From assembly GCA_963969365.1 (NCBI GenBank), contig OZ017747.1, positions 2,356,001 to 2,420,000 on the forward strand: DNA of 64,000 nt. Direction: 5' to 3'. This document shows, piece after piece, positions 17,001 to 26,817 of the stretch; the first letter of the stretch is position 1, and each line of letters begins with the position of its first letter. Made by a program: the position numbers and the translations under genes. The stretch is from Asterochloris sp. CNOR1. Lineage: Eukaryota; Chlorophyta; Trebouxiophyceae; Trebouxiales; Trebouxiaceae. The notes under the pieces were generated by a model that was not told the origin of the DNA, made no database searches, and was given only the letters and a program-made list of their open reading frames with translations.

Positions 17001-19463
17001 AGTTGGCCAAAGCTTGATCCACTGCTGCCTGCTGCACCTGAGAGGCAGCAGCAGCTGGTTGCACGAATCGAGATGTCACCATCGTAGAGGGCTGGGAGTA
17101 TGCTCACATTTACCAGTAGCGCAGCCAAGGCAGTGCAAGCAACACCTACTGCTCGCCTGATGTCAGGGATGACGCTGCTAGTGCGAGTGACCATGCCGCT
17201 CACGGCAATCAGGCGGTTCATGTCGGTGGGGTTGAGGTCACGGATGACTTTCTGCTCCGCCAGGTTGAACGTTCTGACCTGCGAGGGCACAAGCTGCAGC
17301 CTCTGGGCAGCTGCATCTTTGGCCCTGCCATGGTCAGGCAGCAGGCAGCACAGGTGCAACCTCCTGTCCACCATGCGGACAGCCCTTGTGCATACACATC
17401 CAGGGCAGACCCTTAAGGGTCATGGCAATGGTGGCCAGGTCCAGGCTTGCCATCTCCTGGGCTGTGCTGCCACAAAGCAGCTTGGCCTGCCACATGTAGC
17501 ATGCCACTGCTGCGTGCACCATTGTGGGCCCTTGCATCCCTGCTGTGTGTAGCTCATGCTGGTCAGCCACCCCATGTTCCCCTACAGCATGCAGCAGCTG
17601 CATCCACCAGAGTGGGCAGCAGCGTTTCAGCTATAGCCCACACCTGGGAATCAGGGAGACGCTAAATTTCTCCAGTCAGCTTGCAGAACCCCCACCATTA
17701 TGGGCCCCAGCTGCTCAGCGGTCTCTGGCCCGAACTGGTCCACCACAACGTCATTGGTCTCCGCATCCAGCAGGGGGATAACCTCCATGGGATAGGCCAC
17801 CAGCTGAGAGTACAGCTCCACATCAAACTTGCGCATGTCCTGGCAGTCCACATTGACCACCAGGTCCTCATCCTCCACTGCCTGCACGTCAGCTGGAACC
17901 CTTTGTGGGCTACAGGTCCAGCAGTGGACCTGTAGCTTGCTGCCATGCAGACTCATGCCAAAGTATCGCATTAGGTCCTCTTAGCTGCCAGCAACACACC
18001 AAAAGCAGCACATGGCAAATGCCAACCAAATGTATTATCGGATGGCTGTCTGCTGCTGTCAGGCAGAGGTGGTGGAAGCCGCCCAATTCTGCTGCTTGAG
18101 GCGCCATTGCCAAGCAGTGTGCTGACCAGCAGCGTCCTGTAGGAATCAAAGGCGCTACTGCGGGGCCTTCTCTGTGCAGGTGGTAATGCTGGCAGCCGTC
18201 AGCAAAGCAAGGTGGGCTTCACAAAGAACTACTCAGGAGGGGATCAGCAAAGCTGCAGCAGCAAGAGGGTGCTGTGGAGTGCTTGTCCAGGTGGCAGACA
18301 GAGTGTGCAGCAGCAGGGAGGATGCTATCTCCTGCTGCAGAGATTGTTCCAGCCTGGTTGGCAACGAATCCTGCAGCAGCTGCAACTTCAAGTGGCATCA
18401 TGCGTGTCTTCGATGCTGCACCATGGGTCTGCTGCACCCCCACACATACAACACTATCCACCTGCACCAGCAGCTAGCAGTGCTCCTGCCAGGCCTGCTG
18501 TGCAGGCTGTGGCCTCCTGCCACATGGCTTTATTGTGGGGCCGAGGCTGGCTTCAATTATCCTGCAGACAAGCTTTTCTCTGATCCCTAGACACTGCTGC
18601 AAACCTAGGAGCCCCACCTGCATGATGAGTGTCACATACAGGGCATTACTGGTCCCCTCCCTCTTGAACTCGCGCAGGAAGCGTCGAATCTTTGCCTGCA
18701 TGTCTGCGATGACCAGGCGCGTGCCCCAAATGTATGTGTTGTGCGCGTCTCCGGCGGTGTCTGACCGCTGCTGCGAGTCAGCATCGCCCTGCATGCAGGC
18801 AGGCGCGGCTGTAAGTGACAAGGTCCTCAGGCAAAGGACGTCGCGGGCATGCACAAATACTTCGCTTGTGCTGCCGCAGTTTGAGCCTGAGCCTCTAAGC
18901 GCTGCTGCTTGCAAATTTCCTGGGCTATCTCATGGCGGCAAGCCCTGTTCCTCGGCTGGTATCTAACAAGCAAGCCCTGGGCATGCCGCTGCAGCATGAG
19001 ACTTTCTGGAAACGCAGCACCTGGTGCTGTGCCTAACTCCCAGGACACCCTTACTGAAAGTTGGGAGGGCTCAGCCTGAGAGAACCCAGGCTGCCGCGAC
19101 CTGTTGCGGTCAGGAGTGGCCCATTTGCCCAAGTCAGCCCGCCTGGCCCGGCTCCTGTGAGGGGTGCCTGCTATACCACCAAAAGAGCCGCCCAGAGACC
19201 CAGAGCGCGTCTGCCCAACGGACCTTGTGCCCCTGCAGAGCAGCGCGTGTGAGGGCTCTAGCGCAGCACGATGACAGGGAAGCTGCATGGCATGCAGGCA
19301 GCTGTTTCTTCTCCTGCAGTGCCCTGTTGCGGTCATGGGGTGTCGCCCCAGCATCGTCTTACCTGCTGCCGCCTGTCTGCATGGCAGAGGGCTCTTGCAG
19401 TTGCAAGGAGGCGCCAGGCTCCCTGCTGGCGCCTGCCTGGGCACTGGGCTCATCTGTGTCCAT
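11052..19463 (-). CDS. MCM4: DNA replication licensing factor MCM4
   Basis: Subunit of the MCM2-7 replicative helicase. About 19 exons. Resolved ones (complement): 19363-19463, 19055-19232, 18618-18788, 17696-17881, a start at 17278, an end at 16731, 16328-16436, a start at 15943, 15422-15472, 14901-15020, 14160-14327, 13612-13722, 13008-13286, 12554-12606, 12222-12342, 11865-11951, 11517-11553, 11322-11417, 11052-11224. MCM4 identity comes from [38 protein letters not shown], a zinc motif (CESCG, CPDAGC), [20 protein letters not shown], Walker [10 protein letters not shown], Walker [10 protein letters not shown], arginine finger [16 protein letters not shown] and a C-terminal winged-helix segment. 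The N-terminus is a disordered Ser/Arg tail, as expected for kinase regulation. The junctions near 16870-17170 and near 15730-15830 are not settled. The protein is roughly 820 residues, as usual for MCM4. Confidence 0.93.
12704..12743. repeat. 20-bp direct repeat in MCM4 intron
   Basis: The unit gcctgctgcagcctggcgag occurs twice head to tail without a mismatch, followed by a partial third copy (gcctg). The duplication is recent, and each unit holds a ctgcag acceptor-like core. Confidence 0.8.
13841..13890. repeat. Intronic echo of an MCM4 exon start
   Basis: Positions 13851-13890 match the exon/acceptor region at 13691-13730 at 34 of 40 bases by hand alignment. In the coding direction it would read [10 protein letters not shown] against the real [10 protein letters not shown], but the acceptor AG and the following frame are lost. 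It lies in the intron upstream of the true exon (13612-13722). Confidence 0.8.
15104..15215. repeat. Diverged tandem repeat in MCM4 intron
   Basis: A motif gtgctgg...gacacacagcattc (15113) recurs as gtgctgg...gacagacagcattc (15161), with a weaker third copy gtgctttgacaacacagc (15205). The units are about 45-50 bp. They do not match a neighbouring exon. Confidence 0.5.
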
Positions 19464-19767
19464 TGCAGAGGGGCCCTGAGCTGCATTGCTAGGGCCAGAG
19501 AGGGGCAGGGACGCCGATCGTGCTGGGTCTGCAGCAGACAGGCTTGATTAAGCCAGATAGATCCCAGAGGACTTGCAAAGATGAACACAATGCAGCATAT
19601 GCGAGGCACGATATGTGAAACACCATGCTTCAGTTACACCGTGCTGCATCGGGCATTGGGGGTGCAGAGGATAGACCTGAGCTTGTGTCTTCGCTGAGAT
19701 TAGCCATGAGGACTCTTCACAGTCTACAGCCCGAATTCCCACCTTTGACTGGTCAATCATGCCGATT
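19464..19767. promoter_or_regulatory. MCM4 upstream region and BASS 3' region
   Basis: 304 bp between the MCM4 start and the BASS stop, both on the - strand. TTACA at 19634-19638 reads TGTAA for the BASS transcript, about 130 bp past its stop, and is a likely polyadenylation signal. The MCM4 promoter must lie in the right-hand part near 19464-19600 in coding sense. No TATA box is evident. Confidence 0.5.
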
Positions 19768-21617
19768 TCAACCTGTCTTTTTACTTCGCCTGCCGTTCCA
19801 GTGGACAACAAGAGCAAAGCCACCCTGCATGTTGAAAAAGACCTTTCAAAGCTGGCAGCGCATCAAATTGAGCACCAGTGCGAACTCAGCTCACCAGGGT
19901 CATGACAATCACGGAGAGCCCACACGGCAGGCATGTCAAAGGGTCACTGAAGAAGTTGCTTGCCAGCAGCAGCGCAAGCAGCGATGACTGCAGCAAATAG
20001 GTACTGAGTAAGCAGACAGACTGGACGGCATGGGTTTCATAAAATCTGTGGGCAGGCTCACCTGCATGCCAGTCTGCAAGGACAGTGTGTGCGCCAGGGC
20101 AGGCGAGCCATCCCCAACCACTTCGCCAATCTTATGGCCTATCACAAAAGCTACACCGTGCAAGATGAGCACCTGCACCATCAAGCATCCACTCAATGCG
20201 CAAGTCAGGAGCCAGGGCAGGCTGCTTCTGCTGGGCACTCACCGGCACCAGCACCAGGGCTCCTGTCCTTGTGCGGGCTGCAGCTGCATTGGAGCTCAGG
20301 GAGGCCCCCACGCAGGCACATGTGTCCAGCAGTGCGACAGCAGACAGCACTGGCTTGAGCCGCCGCACCAGGCCAGGCAGGTACTTGCTGAGCAACAGCC
20401 CTGCATGCACAGCAAGAAGTAAGTCACGGGCCGGCTCGAGAGATAGGTGGGAACAGCCTGCCTTTCAAGCTGACGCACCTGCTGCCACTGGCAGAATAAC
20501 TATCTGCATGATGCTCAGGCTCATGCCCTTGGCATCGACAGGGACACGCTGGCCTAGCATCAGCAGGGCCAGCAGTGGTGTTGCCACAACCCCACAGGCA
20601 GTCGAGAGTGCCGTGAGCACAATGCTCAGGGGTGCCTGCTCTGGCTCCACAAGATAAGTTGCATAGTTGGACAGCTGGGCACCTGACACACAGGTCACCT
20701 GCAGGGAGCACACACTTTCTCATGAGGATTGTGGACCTCACAAAACAAAGCAGAGCGGAAACAGGCTGGCCACTCACCAGCATGATACCTGTGGCCACTG
20801 CTGCTGGCAGTTTGAGGGCTGGGACGACAGTGGCAGCCACTGCTACGCCCAGCAGGGGCTTCACAGCCCATTGGCAGAATGTCCCTGCAGCAAGCAGCTG
20901 CAGAAGCAGGCAATGTAAGCCTTGTCTCACCGCGCCAAGGGTTCCTCTTGCTTGTGATGCACATTAACCTTGGGGCGCTTGAAGACAAGGGAGAACGCCT
21001 CTGGCTGCAGGTTTACGCCAATTGAAAACATGAGATAACCCAGCGCTGGGGCGTACATGCTGCAGCACAAAAACTATTTTCCGTCGATGATCAGTCAGCC
21101 ACTTGATGTGGGGAGAAGACACCAGATGATGAGCCCACCTTGGTGTGAACCAGGCAAATGACTGAGGCAGCAAGAGCGCCAGCAGCGCAGCCAGGACCAC
21201 AGCATAGGGCAATGCATCATTGCTCTTCGCAAGGACACTCAGCACTGCATTGGTGCTCTTCTGCACAATGAATTGACTGCGTTGGTGCAGAGCTGGACAG
21301 GACGGCATTACCATTGGAGAGTCATGTCTGACCTGACCATCTGGGCTGTGGGCAGCAGAATGGGCGGATGCCGCTCTCCTTGGAAAGACAGCATGCCTCA
21401 ATGGTTTGCTCTGAGAATGAGCGCACTGGTTCCTGGAGTGGGGCCTTGCCAAAGCAGCTGGCAGAGCGGGTTCCAGTCCACAACTCTGCTCACATCCCCC
21501 AAGTCTCTTCATGCCGTGGCACAGCATGCTGCAGGCAACATCAATGACTCTGCCGTGGAAAGCACCGGCATGGACTGTGCACCGAGCTCCACACTTGGAC
21601 ATTGACAGAGTTCCCAC
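19768..21617 (-). CDS. Bile acid:sodium symporter (BASS) family transporter
   Basis: Membrane transporter of the BASS family; plant members sit in the plastid envelope and move organic anions with Na+ (BASS2 carries pyruvate). Eight exons (complement of 21139-21617, 20969-21059, 20778-20897, 20479-20698, 20243-20400, 20062-20172, 19895-19987, 19768-19824) total 1329 nt or 442 residues. Residues 1 to about 105 are Ser/Arg/His/Ala-rich and look like a transit peptide. The transport core includes ALPYAVVLAALLALLLPQ, ALGYLMFSIGVNL, KRPKLLAAGTFCQW, VKPLLGVAVA, VSGAQLSNYATYLV (the family's conserved crossover region), TPLLALLMLG, LHGVAFVIGHK and SLQTGMQ, with several further hydrophobic helices. 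The substrate cannot be told from the sequence. A Met further in (MLCHGMKRL) is an alternative start. It faces the fibrillin-like gene across 43 bp. Confidence 0.88.
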
Positions 21618-21660
21618 AGCTGTGGTGAGTATCTGACTTCATCCAATACAGGCAGTTCGA
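21618..21660. promoter_or_regulatory. 43-bp divergent intergenic region BASS / fibrillin-like
   Basis: If both chosen starts are right, two plastid-directed genes share 43 bp between initiation codons. Transcription start sites would then overlap, or one protein may begin further in. No TATA element is seen. Confidence 0.45.
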
Positions 21661-24466
21661 ATGCAGTCCTCACAGATACCTTCCCGGGCAATCAGCGTGA
21701 AGTTCAGAAAGCCAGCTACCACCTCACTGCGAACATTTGTCGGGGCAAGGTGTCGGAGCAGGACTGCGCGTCAGACCAGGACTTCTGCAGGTGAGATCTC
21801 AACAGCTGCCCACAGCTATGGATAAATACAACAAGCACAGCTCATCCAAAGACAAGACACTTCATCTACACAGGGCTCCTCGACTTCTTGATAGGCGGAT
21901 CTAGTGGTGCTCCCTCAGCTTCGGCAGCTGAAGCCGTGGAAGAGCTCTTGTCCTTGTGCCAGAGCACTGATGGCGGCGCAAAGGGCAGTGTCGCCCTCAG
22001 AGAGCAGATTGAGGGACAAGTGAGTGCCTGTCTCTTCAAAGGAGGTAGCACAGATGTGCTCAGCTGCTTGTATGTTCTGCCAGTGACGAAGCGACCTTCA
22101 ATGTGGCACAATGCAGGCAGAGGCCCTGCAGCAGTACCAAAGAGGTGCCCCAACCCGTAGCGAGGACTTCTGGGGAGTCTTTGAGGTGGCCTATGTGAGC
22201 AAGGCCATCGCCACAGGTGGCCCTGTGCTGAGAAGCCCACCCGGGCAACTGGTGTTTGGCGGTCAGCGTGCTCTGAACTACGTGAGTTGCCTGGTGTGGT
22301 AGTGACGATGACACATGCCAATGTCGTGTTAAGGTGGCACAACCCTGAGGCCCTGCAGCTGTGTTTACTTTATGCCTGCCCATGCATTTCTGCATGTCCT
22401 GTGTTGCATCTGAAGCTGCAAGCCTCCTGCCTGCCTGCAGGTGGAGAAGCCTGACAGCTACCTCAACATCTTGGAGTACAAGACACTAGGGCTGCTGCCT
22501 GGGCAGGCCACCCAGCAGGGCACAGTGACTATCACAAGCGGGACAGACTTCAAGGTGGGCTCTCTGCCTGACCAGAAGTTGTGTTGTGTGGGCCCAGAGG
22601 GCTGCAGACACCCGCCCTCAGGGACTAGAAAAGCGAGTCTAAGTCTATGCCTGCCGGTGGCGACTTGAGTAATGACATCTGCTGGGGGTGTGTGCAAACA
22701 CTTGACACTCCTAGAGCAGACTGCCACTTCCTGAAAGCGCGGTTATTCAGCAGGTCCTGCTGGAGCCGCCCTCCAGCGCCTTTGGCAACGGCGGCCAGAG
22801 TGACCTGCTGGAGCGCAACTTCAAGGTGCTGTACCTGGACGACCGGGTGAAGGTGAGAGTATGACACCAAGTCACAGCTTCCAAGTCACAGTGCAATGTC
22901 GCAATAACATGGCTGGCATGTTTGTATCCTCCCCACAGTGCTGCCTGGCAATGCATTTAAGCAATAGGCGGCGTCAGAGAAGGGCCAGCATGCACATGTC
23001 GCATCTACAGTGCCTACCCCTGTGGCAGCAGTGCTGTGATGGGACAAGGCCAAGTCTCATGCATCTTCCCCACCTCTGTCACAGCCAAAGGAGTTCCTCA
23101 GACTGCCACATTGCTGCGCTGCCCAGGTGGTGAACTTCATCCCAGATGCGCAGTCGGAGAGCGACACCCCCACGCTGTTTGTATTTGAACGCCTCGACGC
23201 GGAGGAGGAGGCTGAAGACCAAGAGGAAGAGGAGTATGAGGCAAGCTGGTGCTTCCACAGACACGCAGGGCCATATTGCTGAGGTTTCAAGGCCTATGGG
23301 TGAGGGCTATGTGCACAATGCCTGGCAGCTGGCAGATGCTCCTGATGAGGTGGGTGACACTACACGGCAGAATATCCCGTGCACATACAGCCAGAGCAGC
23401 TCTGCTGAAAGTGCAAGAGCCATCCCTGAACCCCTTGCATCAGGCAGGCATGAGTAATGCGCAGGCGGAGAGCATGACACAGGCGGACATCACATTGGCA
23501 GGTTGCCAGAGCATTGTGAATCTGGCTGCTCTGCTGAGCTGTGATGGTTAAAGAGTGCCTCTTCCGTAACGCTGGCAGCTCACAAACAGGCCTGACTGAC
23601 TTCAGGCTGAGCACCTGCATGTCCTGTCATTTATCACGTGGGGCACCTTCTGCTGGTGCCTACATTTTTGCAACTGAAGCAATGCATGTCCAAAAGTGGG
23701 CTCAGAGTCCTGCCCAAGCACGCCTGTCCTGGTGCATAATCTGGGGCAGTGATGGGCTGCCTGATGGGGACTGCATCACCATCAAGGCGCTCACTGCTTC
23801 GCCTCTGTTACTGTGGCAGGTGGAGGACGAGGAGTCGGAGGCTGCTGCAGTCCCTGCCTCCAGCGGGTCTGCTGCTGCAGCGCGCAGGCAGACTTCGCAG
23901 CAGCAGGATGTGCGGAAGCAGCTGGACAGGCTGCTGGCAAAAACCAGAGAGAGGAGTGCAAGCACAAAGGAGGCTGATGGCAGGCTCAGGTAGGAGCCAC
24001 AGCCACCCCCTGTCCTCAGCAGGCTACCCCATTTGCCTGCATGCGCGGCAGGACACATCGAATGGGCCTAAAGCAAGGCTGCCAGAGTCGTGCAGGAGCA
24101 GCTCTCCTCTGCTGCACTCGCGAGTTGCCAGCGTGCACTCAGAGGCATGCACAGAAGAAGCACGATTTGAGCACTCCCAGCAAGTGCAGGGATGCAGGCA
24201 GGATCGCCTCATCCAGCCAGCGTGATGCTGATAAGGCCAGGGCACGCCTGGAACGAGCACAGGCTGATGCAGCTGCAGCTGAGTCTGCCTGGAGGGCCAG
24301 CCAGGAAGAGGAGAAGAGGGCTTCAGAAGCGCTGCAGACAGCAATGCAAAATGCAAGGTGCAAAGTCAGGCTTTGCTGTGATTTGATGGTCACCAAGTCT
24401 CACTGCATTGCCATCTGTTGGTCAAGCTGTGTCTGGTTCCCATGCAGGCAGCTGAGCAGGCAATGA
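21661..24466 (+). CDS. Plastid lipid-associated (PAP/fibrillin)-like protein
   Basis: Nine exons (21661-21790, 21874-22019, 22117-22281, 22441-22554, 22751-22852, 23127-23240, 23820-23989, 24202-24357, 24448-24466) total 1116 nt or 371 residues. The start gives a textbook chloroplast transit peptide, MQSSQIPSRAISVKFRKP followed by many Ser/Thr/Arg and no acid residues. The mature part begins LLDFLIGG. The centre (EDFWGVFEVAYVSK, PGQLVFGGQRALNY, YLNILEYKTLG, LLERNFKVLYLDDRVKV, TPTLFVFERLD) has the look of a PAP/fibrillin beta-barrel, but the assignment is by pattern only. An acidic stretch and a heptad-rich Ala/Glu/Arg segment (KARARLERAQADAAAAESAW) follow, predicting a C-terminal coiled coil. 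The intron after 23240 seems to start with GC. An alternative is an uncharacterised plastid protein. Confidence 0.6.
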
Positions 24467-24544
24467 CAGGAGACGTTGCTCCAAAATCTTTGTCTGAGAG
24501 ATCAAACAGTGGCTCTTGAGCATGGAAGTGTGTGTTATATAAGT
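24467..24544. other. 78-bp convergent gap
   Basis: This lies between the stop codons of the fibrillin-like gene (+) and LPA1 (-). A TATATAAG at 24535-24542 sits at two gene ends and is probably part of the 3' UTRs rather than a promoter. Confidence 0.4.
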
Positions 24545-26758
24545 CTCACCGGCCAAGGCCGTCTGTGAACTTGGTCCGAATGTCATCAAGGGGGGCAAGA
24601 TCGCCGCAAAATCGTTCCCATGGAGGAATGCCTAGGCCACTTGATCTCACAGAACCGTCAAGTTGTACTTGCACAAAAACGAAGCTGTCGCCAGTAATGT
24701 TGGCTGCTGACTTCTGCTCGTCCAGCCAGGCCAGCCACTCTGTAACATCAAAAGCCTGCAGCTGCCAGCGATCAGCGTGCTGCTTGCTCTGTGCAGCAGA
24801 AGCTTTCTTCAGCTTGGGCTGCTTACTGGGGGCGGGGTCACGCCCAAAGCCCTTTTTCTCGTTTGCGCCAGACTTTCTGCATCACAGCGGCAACAGACTC
24901 ACTTTCACCTGTCAAAAAGCGATTCAGGCAGAAGCTCTTTGACGGGCCTGCACATGAGCACCACCTGATCTCATTTTTGAGAGCCTTTAACTTCTCCCCG
25001 GTGTCAGACCCCTCGCCCTGCTGCAGCTGGATCACAGAGACACCCCGCTCCCGCAGCTGCTCCTTGAAGGGCTCTGCAGCCCTTAAGGCTTTCTGAAGCT
25101 GATTTTTGCTGCCAGCAATCAGCACAGGCCGTGTGGTGCCTCTGAGGGCGGCCAAAGACAGGACGCGGTTTGGGCTGACCTCGATCTGCAGGGCAGCACT
25201 GCACTTGCATGAGCACCGCATTTGAGGCATGCTGCATGACTGTCAATGCTGCATGACTGTCAATTGAGAGCTCTGTCTCTGCCATCGCGCATGCAGGGCC
25301 TGCATACACAGGGACATCCCTCTTGGCAGCTCTGTCCCTGCAGAGGCACAAGAAGACCTGCTTCGGCACCTGAGTAGCAGCTGAGGTATGCACATGGACA
25401 GTGTCATGCATACCATTGTGCCTGAAACTGAGCCTGCCTGCAGCCTGGCCAGGAGCTCCTCCCTGGCCACGACAACACGATCCCGCTCCCTGCCCTGCAG
25501 GTCTCTGTTCAGTAGAAAGCTGGTAGCAGCAATGCCAAACCCATTGATGGCGACGTTCTGCAGCGTTGCTTGCAGAGCAGGGGCTCCCTCACCACCTGCA
25601 GCACCAGGCCAAGGAGGGTGAGGCTGCAGCCTGGGCAGTGCAGAGACACAGAGTGTCTCCTGACAGGGTACCATGCCACGACAGCAGGCCATGCAGGGCA
25701 ACAATGGGACAAACATACAGGCAGGCACTCTATCTTGAGAACACCAAGTCAAACAGGAGCAGGGCGCTGTTGCGGAGGCTAGGCAGCATGTGAGGCAGAG
25801 AACACAGGACATCCAAAGTGCTACTCGCTCACCTCTGAAGGCAGCAGGCAGCCGAGTCAGGGTCACAATGAGGCTGATGACTGCTGCGGCTGCAATGCCA
25901 CCAGTGACGATCATGCGGGTAAGCCGGAAGGGAGCCTTGGCCTCACTGCGCAGTTCGATTAGTCCCTTGGTAGACAGGCCTGCAGCGGACTAGGCGCCCT
26001 TTTGGCCGAAAGCCTTTGGCTGTGGAATGTCACAGCATCAGGCAGGGGCTGCTCACCCCCTTTGATGTTGTCCAGCACATCTAGCCACTCTCTGCGCTCT
26101 CGCAGCTTCACTAGATCAGGGTCCTGCAGGTGTAGATCAAGGTGGGCAGCTGCAGCTCGGGAAGAGCTACAAGAGCTTGGGCAGCTGCTCGGGAGGGCCC
26201 TTGGCTGCATTTACAGACGCCTTGTTGCCGTTGCATAGCACAACTTGCCTCAATGGCCACAGCTAGCCGCATGCCATAGTTGTTACAGGCTTGCTGCACG
26301 GCTTCTGCTGCCTCTGCCCACTGCTCCATCTGAGCATGGCAACATCCTTTATTGTAAAGGGCAGCGCGAGCCTCATCTTGAGAAGGATTGAGCTGCACAA
26401 AGGCGCCGTGCTGTGAGCATGCCTGCCAGTGCCAAGAAAAGGGACTGAACTTAAGCCCAGCAGTGGCAAGCCCATGCTGACCTACCTGCAAGCCCCTCTC
26501 AAATAGCTGCAATGCAGCATCCCACTTCTTCTGCTTCAGCTTTTGCAGGCCAGCATCTACTGCAGCCTCTGCAGTCTGGGCGTCTTTGGTGGCAACGGAA
26601 GTGTCAGTCCTCACACAACTAAGAGGATGCACTGATGAGTGCTGTGCGCCAGGCCAAAGTGACTTTTGCCTGGCCCATAAGTTTCTTGATGACAAGTTGC
26701 CAACTTTGCTGCCAATGAAAGGGCGTTGACAGGCATGTAGACAGGGCAGTTGCAGCAT
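24545..26758 (-). CDS. LPA1: LOW PSII ACCUMULATION 1-like protein (TPR, thylakoid)
   Basis: Thylakoid membrane protein that in plants helps photosystem II assembly through the D1 protein. The start at 26758 yields a basic, Ser-rich leader. Exons in coding order are approximately 26486-26758, 26253-26394, 26055-26124, 25830-25992, 25440-25598, 24980-25184, then a final part near 24545-24880. Two TPR-like helices are visible (LKQKKWDAALQLFERGLQ and EARAALYNKGCCHAQMEQW), then DPDLVKLRERREWLDVLDNI as in LPA1. Two membrane spans follow (MIVTGGIAAAAVISLIVTL and VAINGFGIAATSFLL), then VSPNRVLSLAALRGTTRPV and KNQLQKALRAAEPFKEQLRE. The end is VQLDGSVRSSGLGIPPWERF followed by a Leu-Asp-Asp motif, matching the LPA1 tail. 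Intron boundaries were not all checked for phase. It is divergent from gamma-CA. Confidence 0.88.
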
Positions 26759-26817
26759 GGCTGCAGCTGGTCAATGATTGCTGTTGACCTCATTGCAAGA
26801 ATCGTGATCGCAGCACC
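26759..26817. promoter_or_regulatory. 59-bp divergent promoter LPA1 / gamma-CA
   Basis: Only 59 bp lie between the start codons of a plastid photosystem assembly gene and a mitochondrial complex I gene. No TATA box is visible. A shared nucleosome-free region driving both is the simplest reading. Confidence 0.55.

Noticed and set aside
24535-24542. TATATAAG as a TATA box
   Set aside because: It sits between two convergent gene ends, where no promoter is expected.
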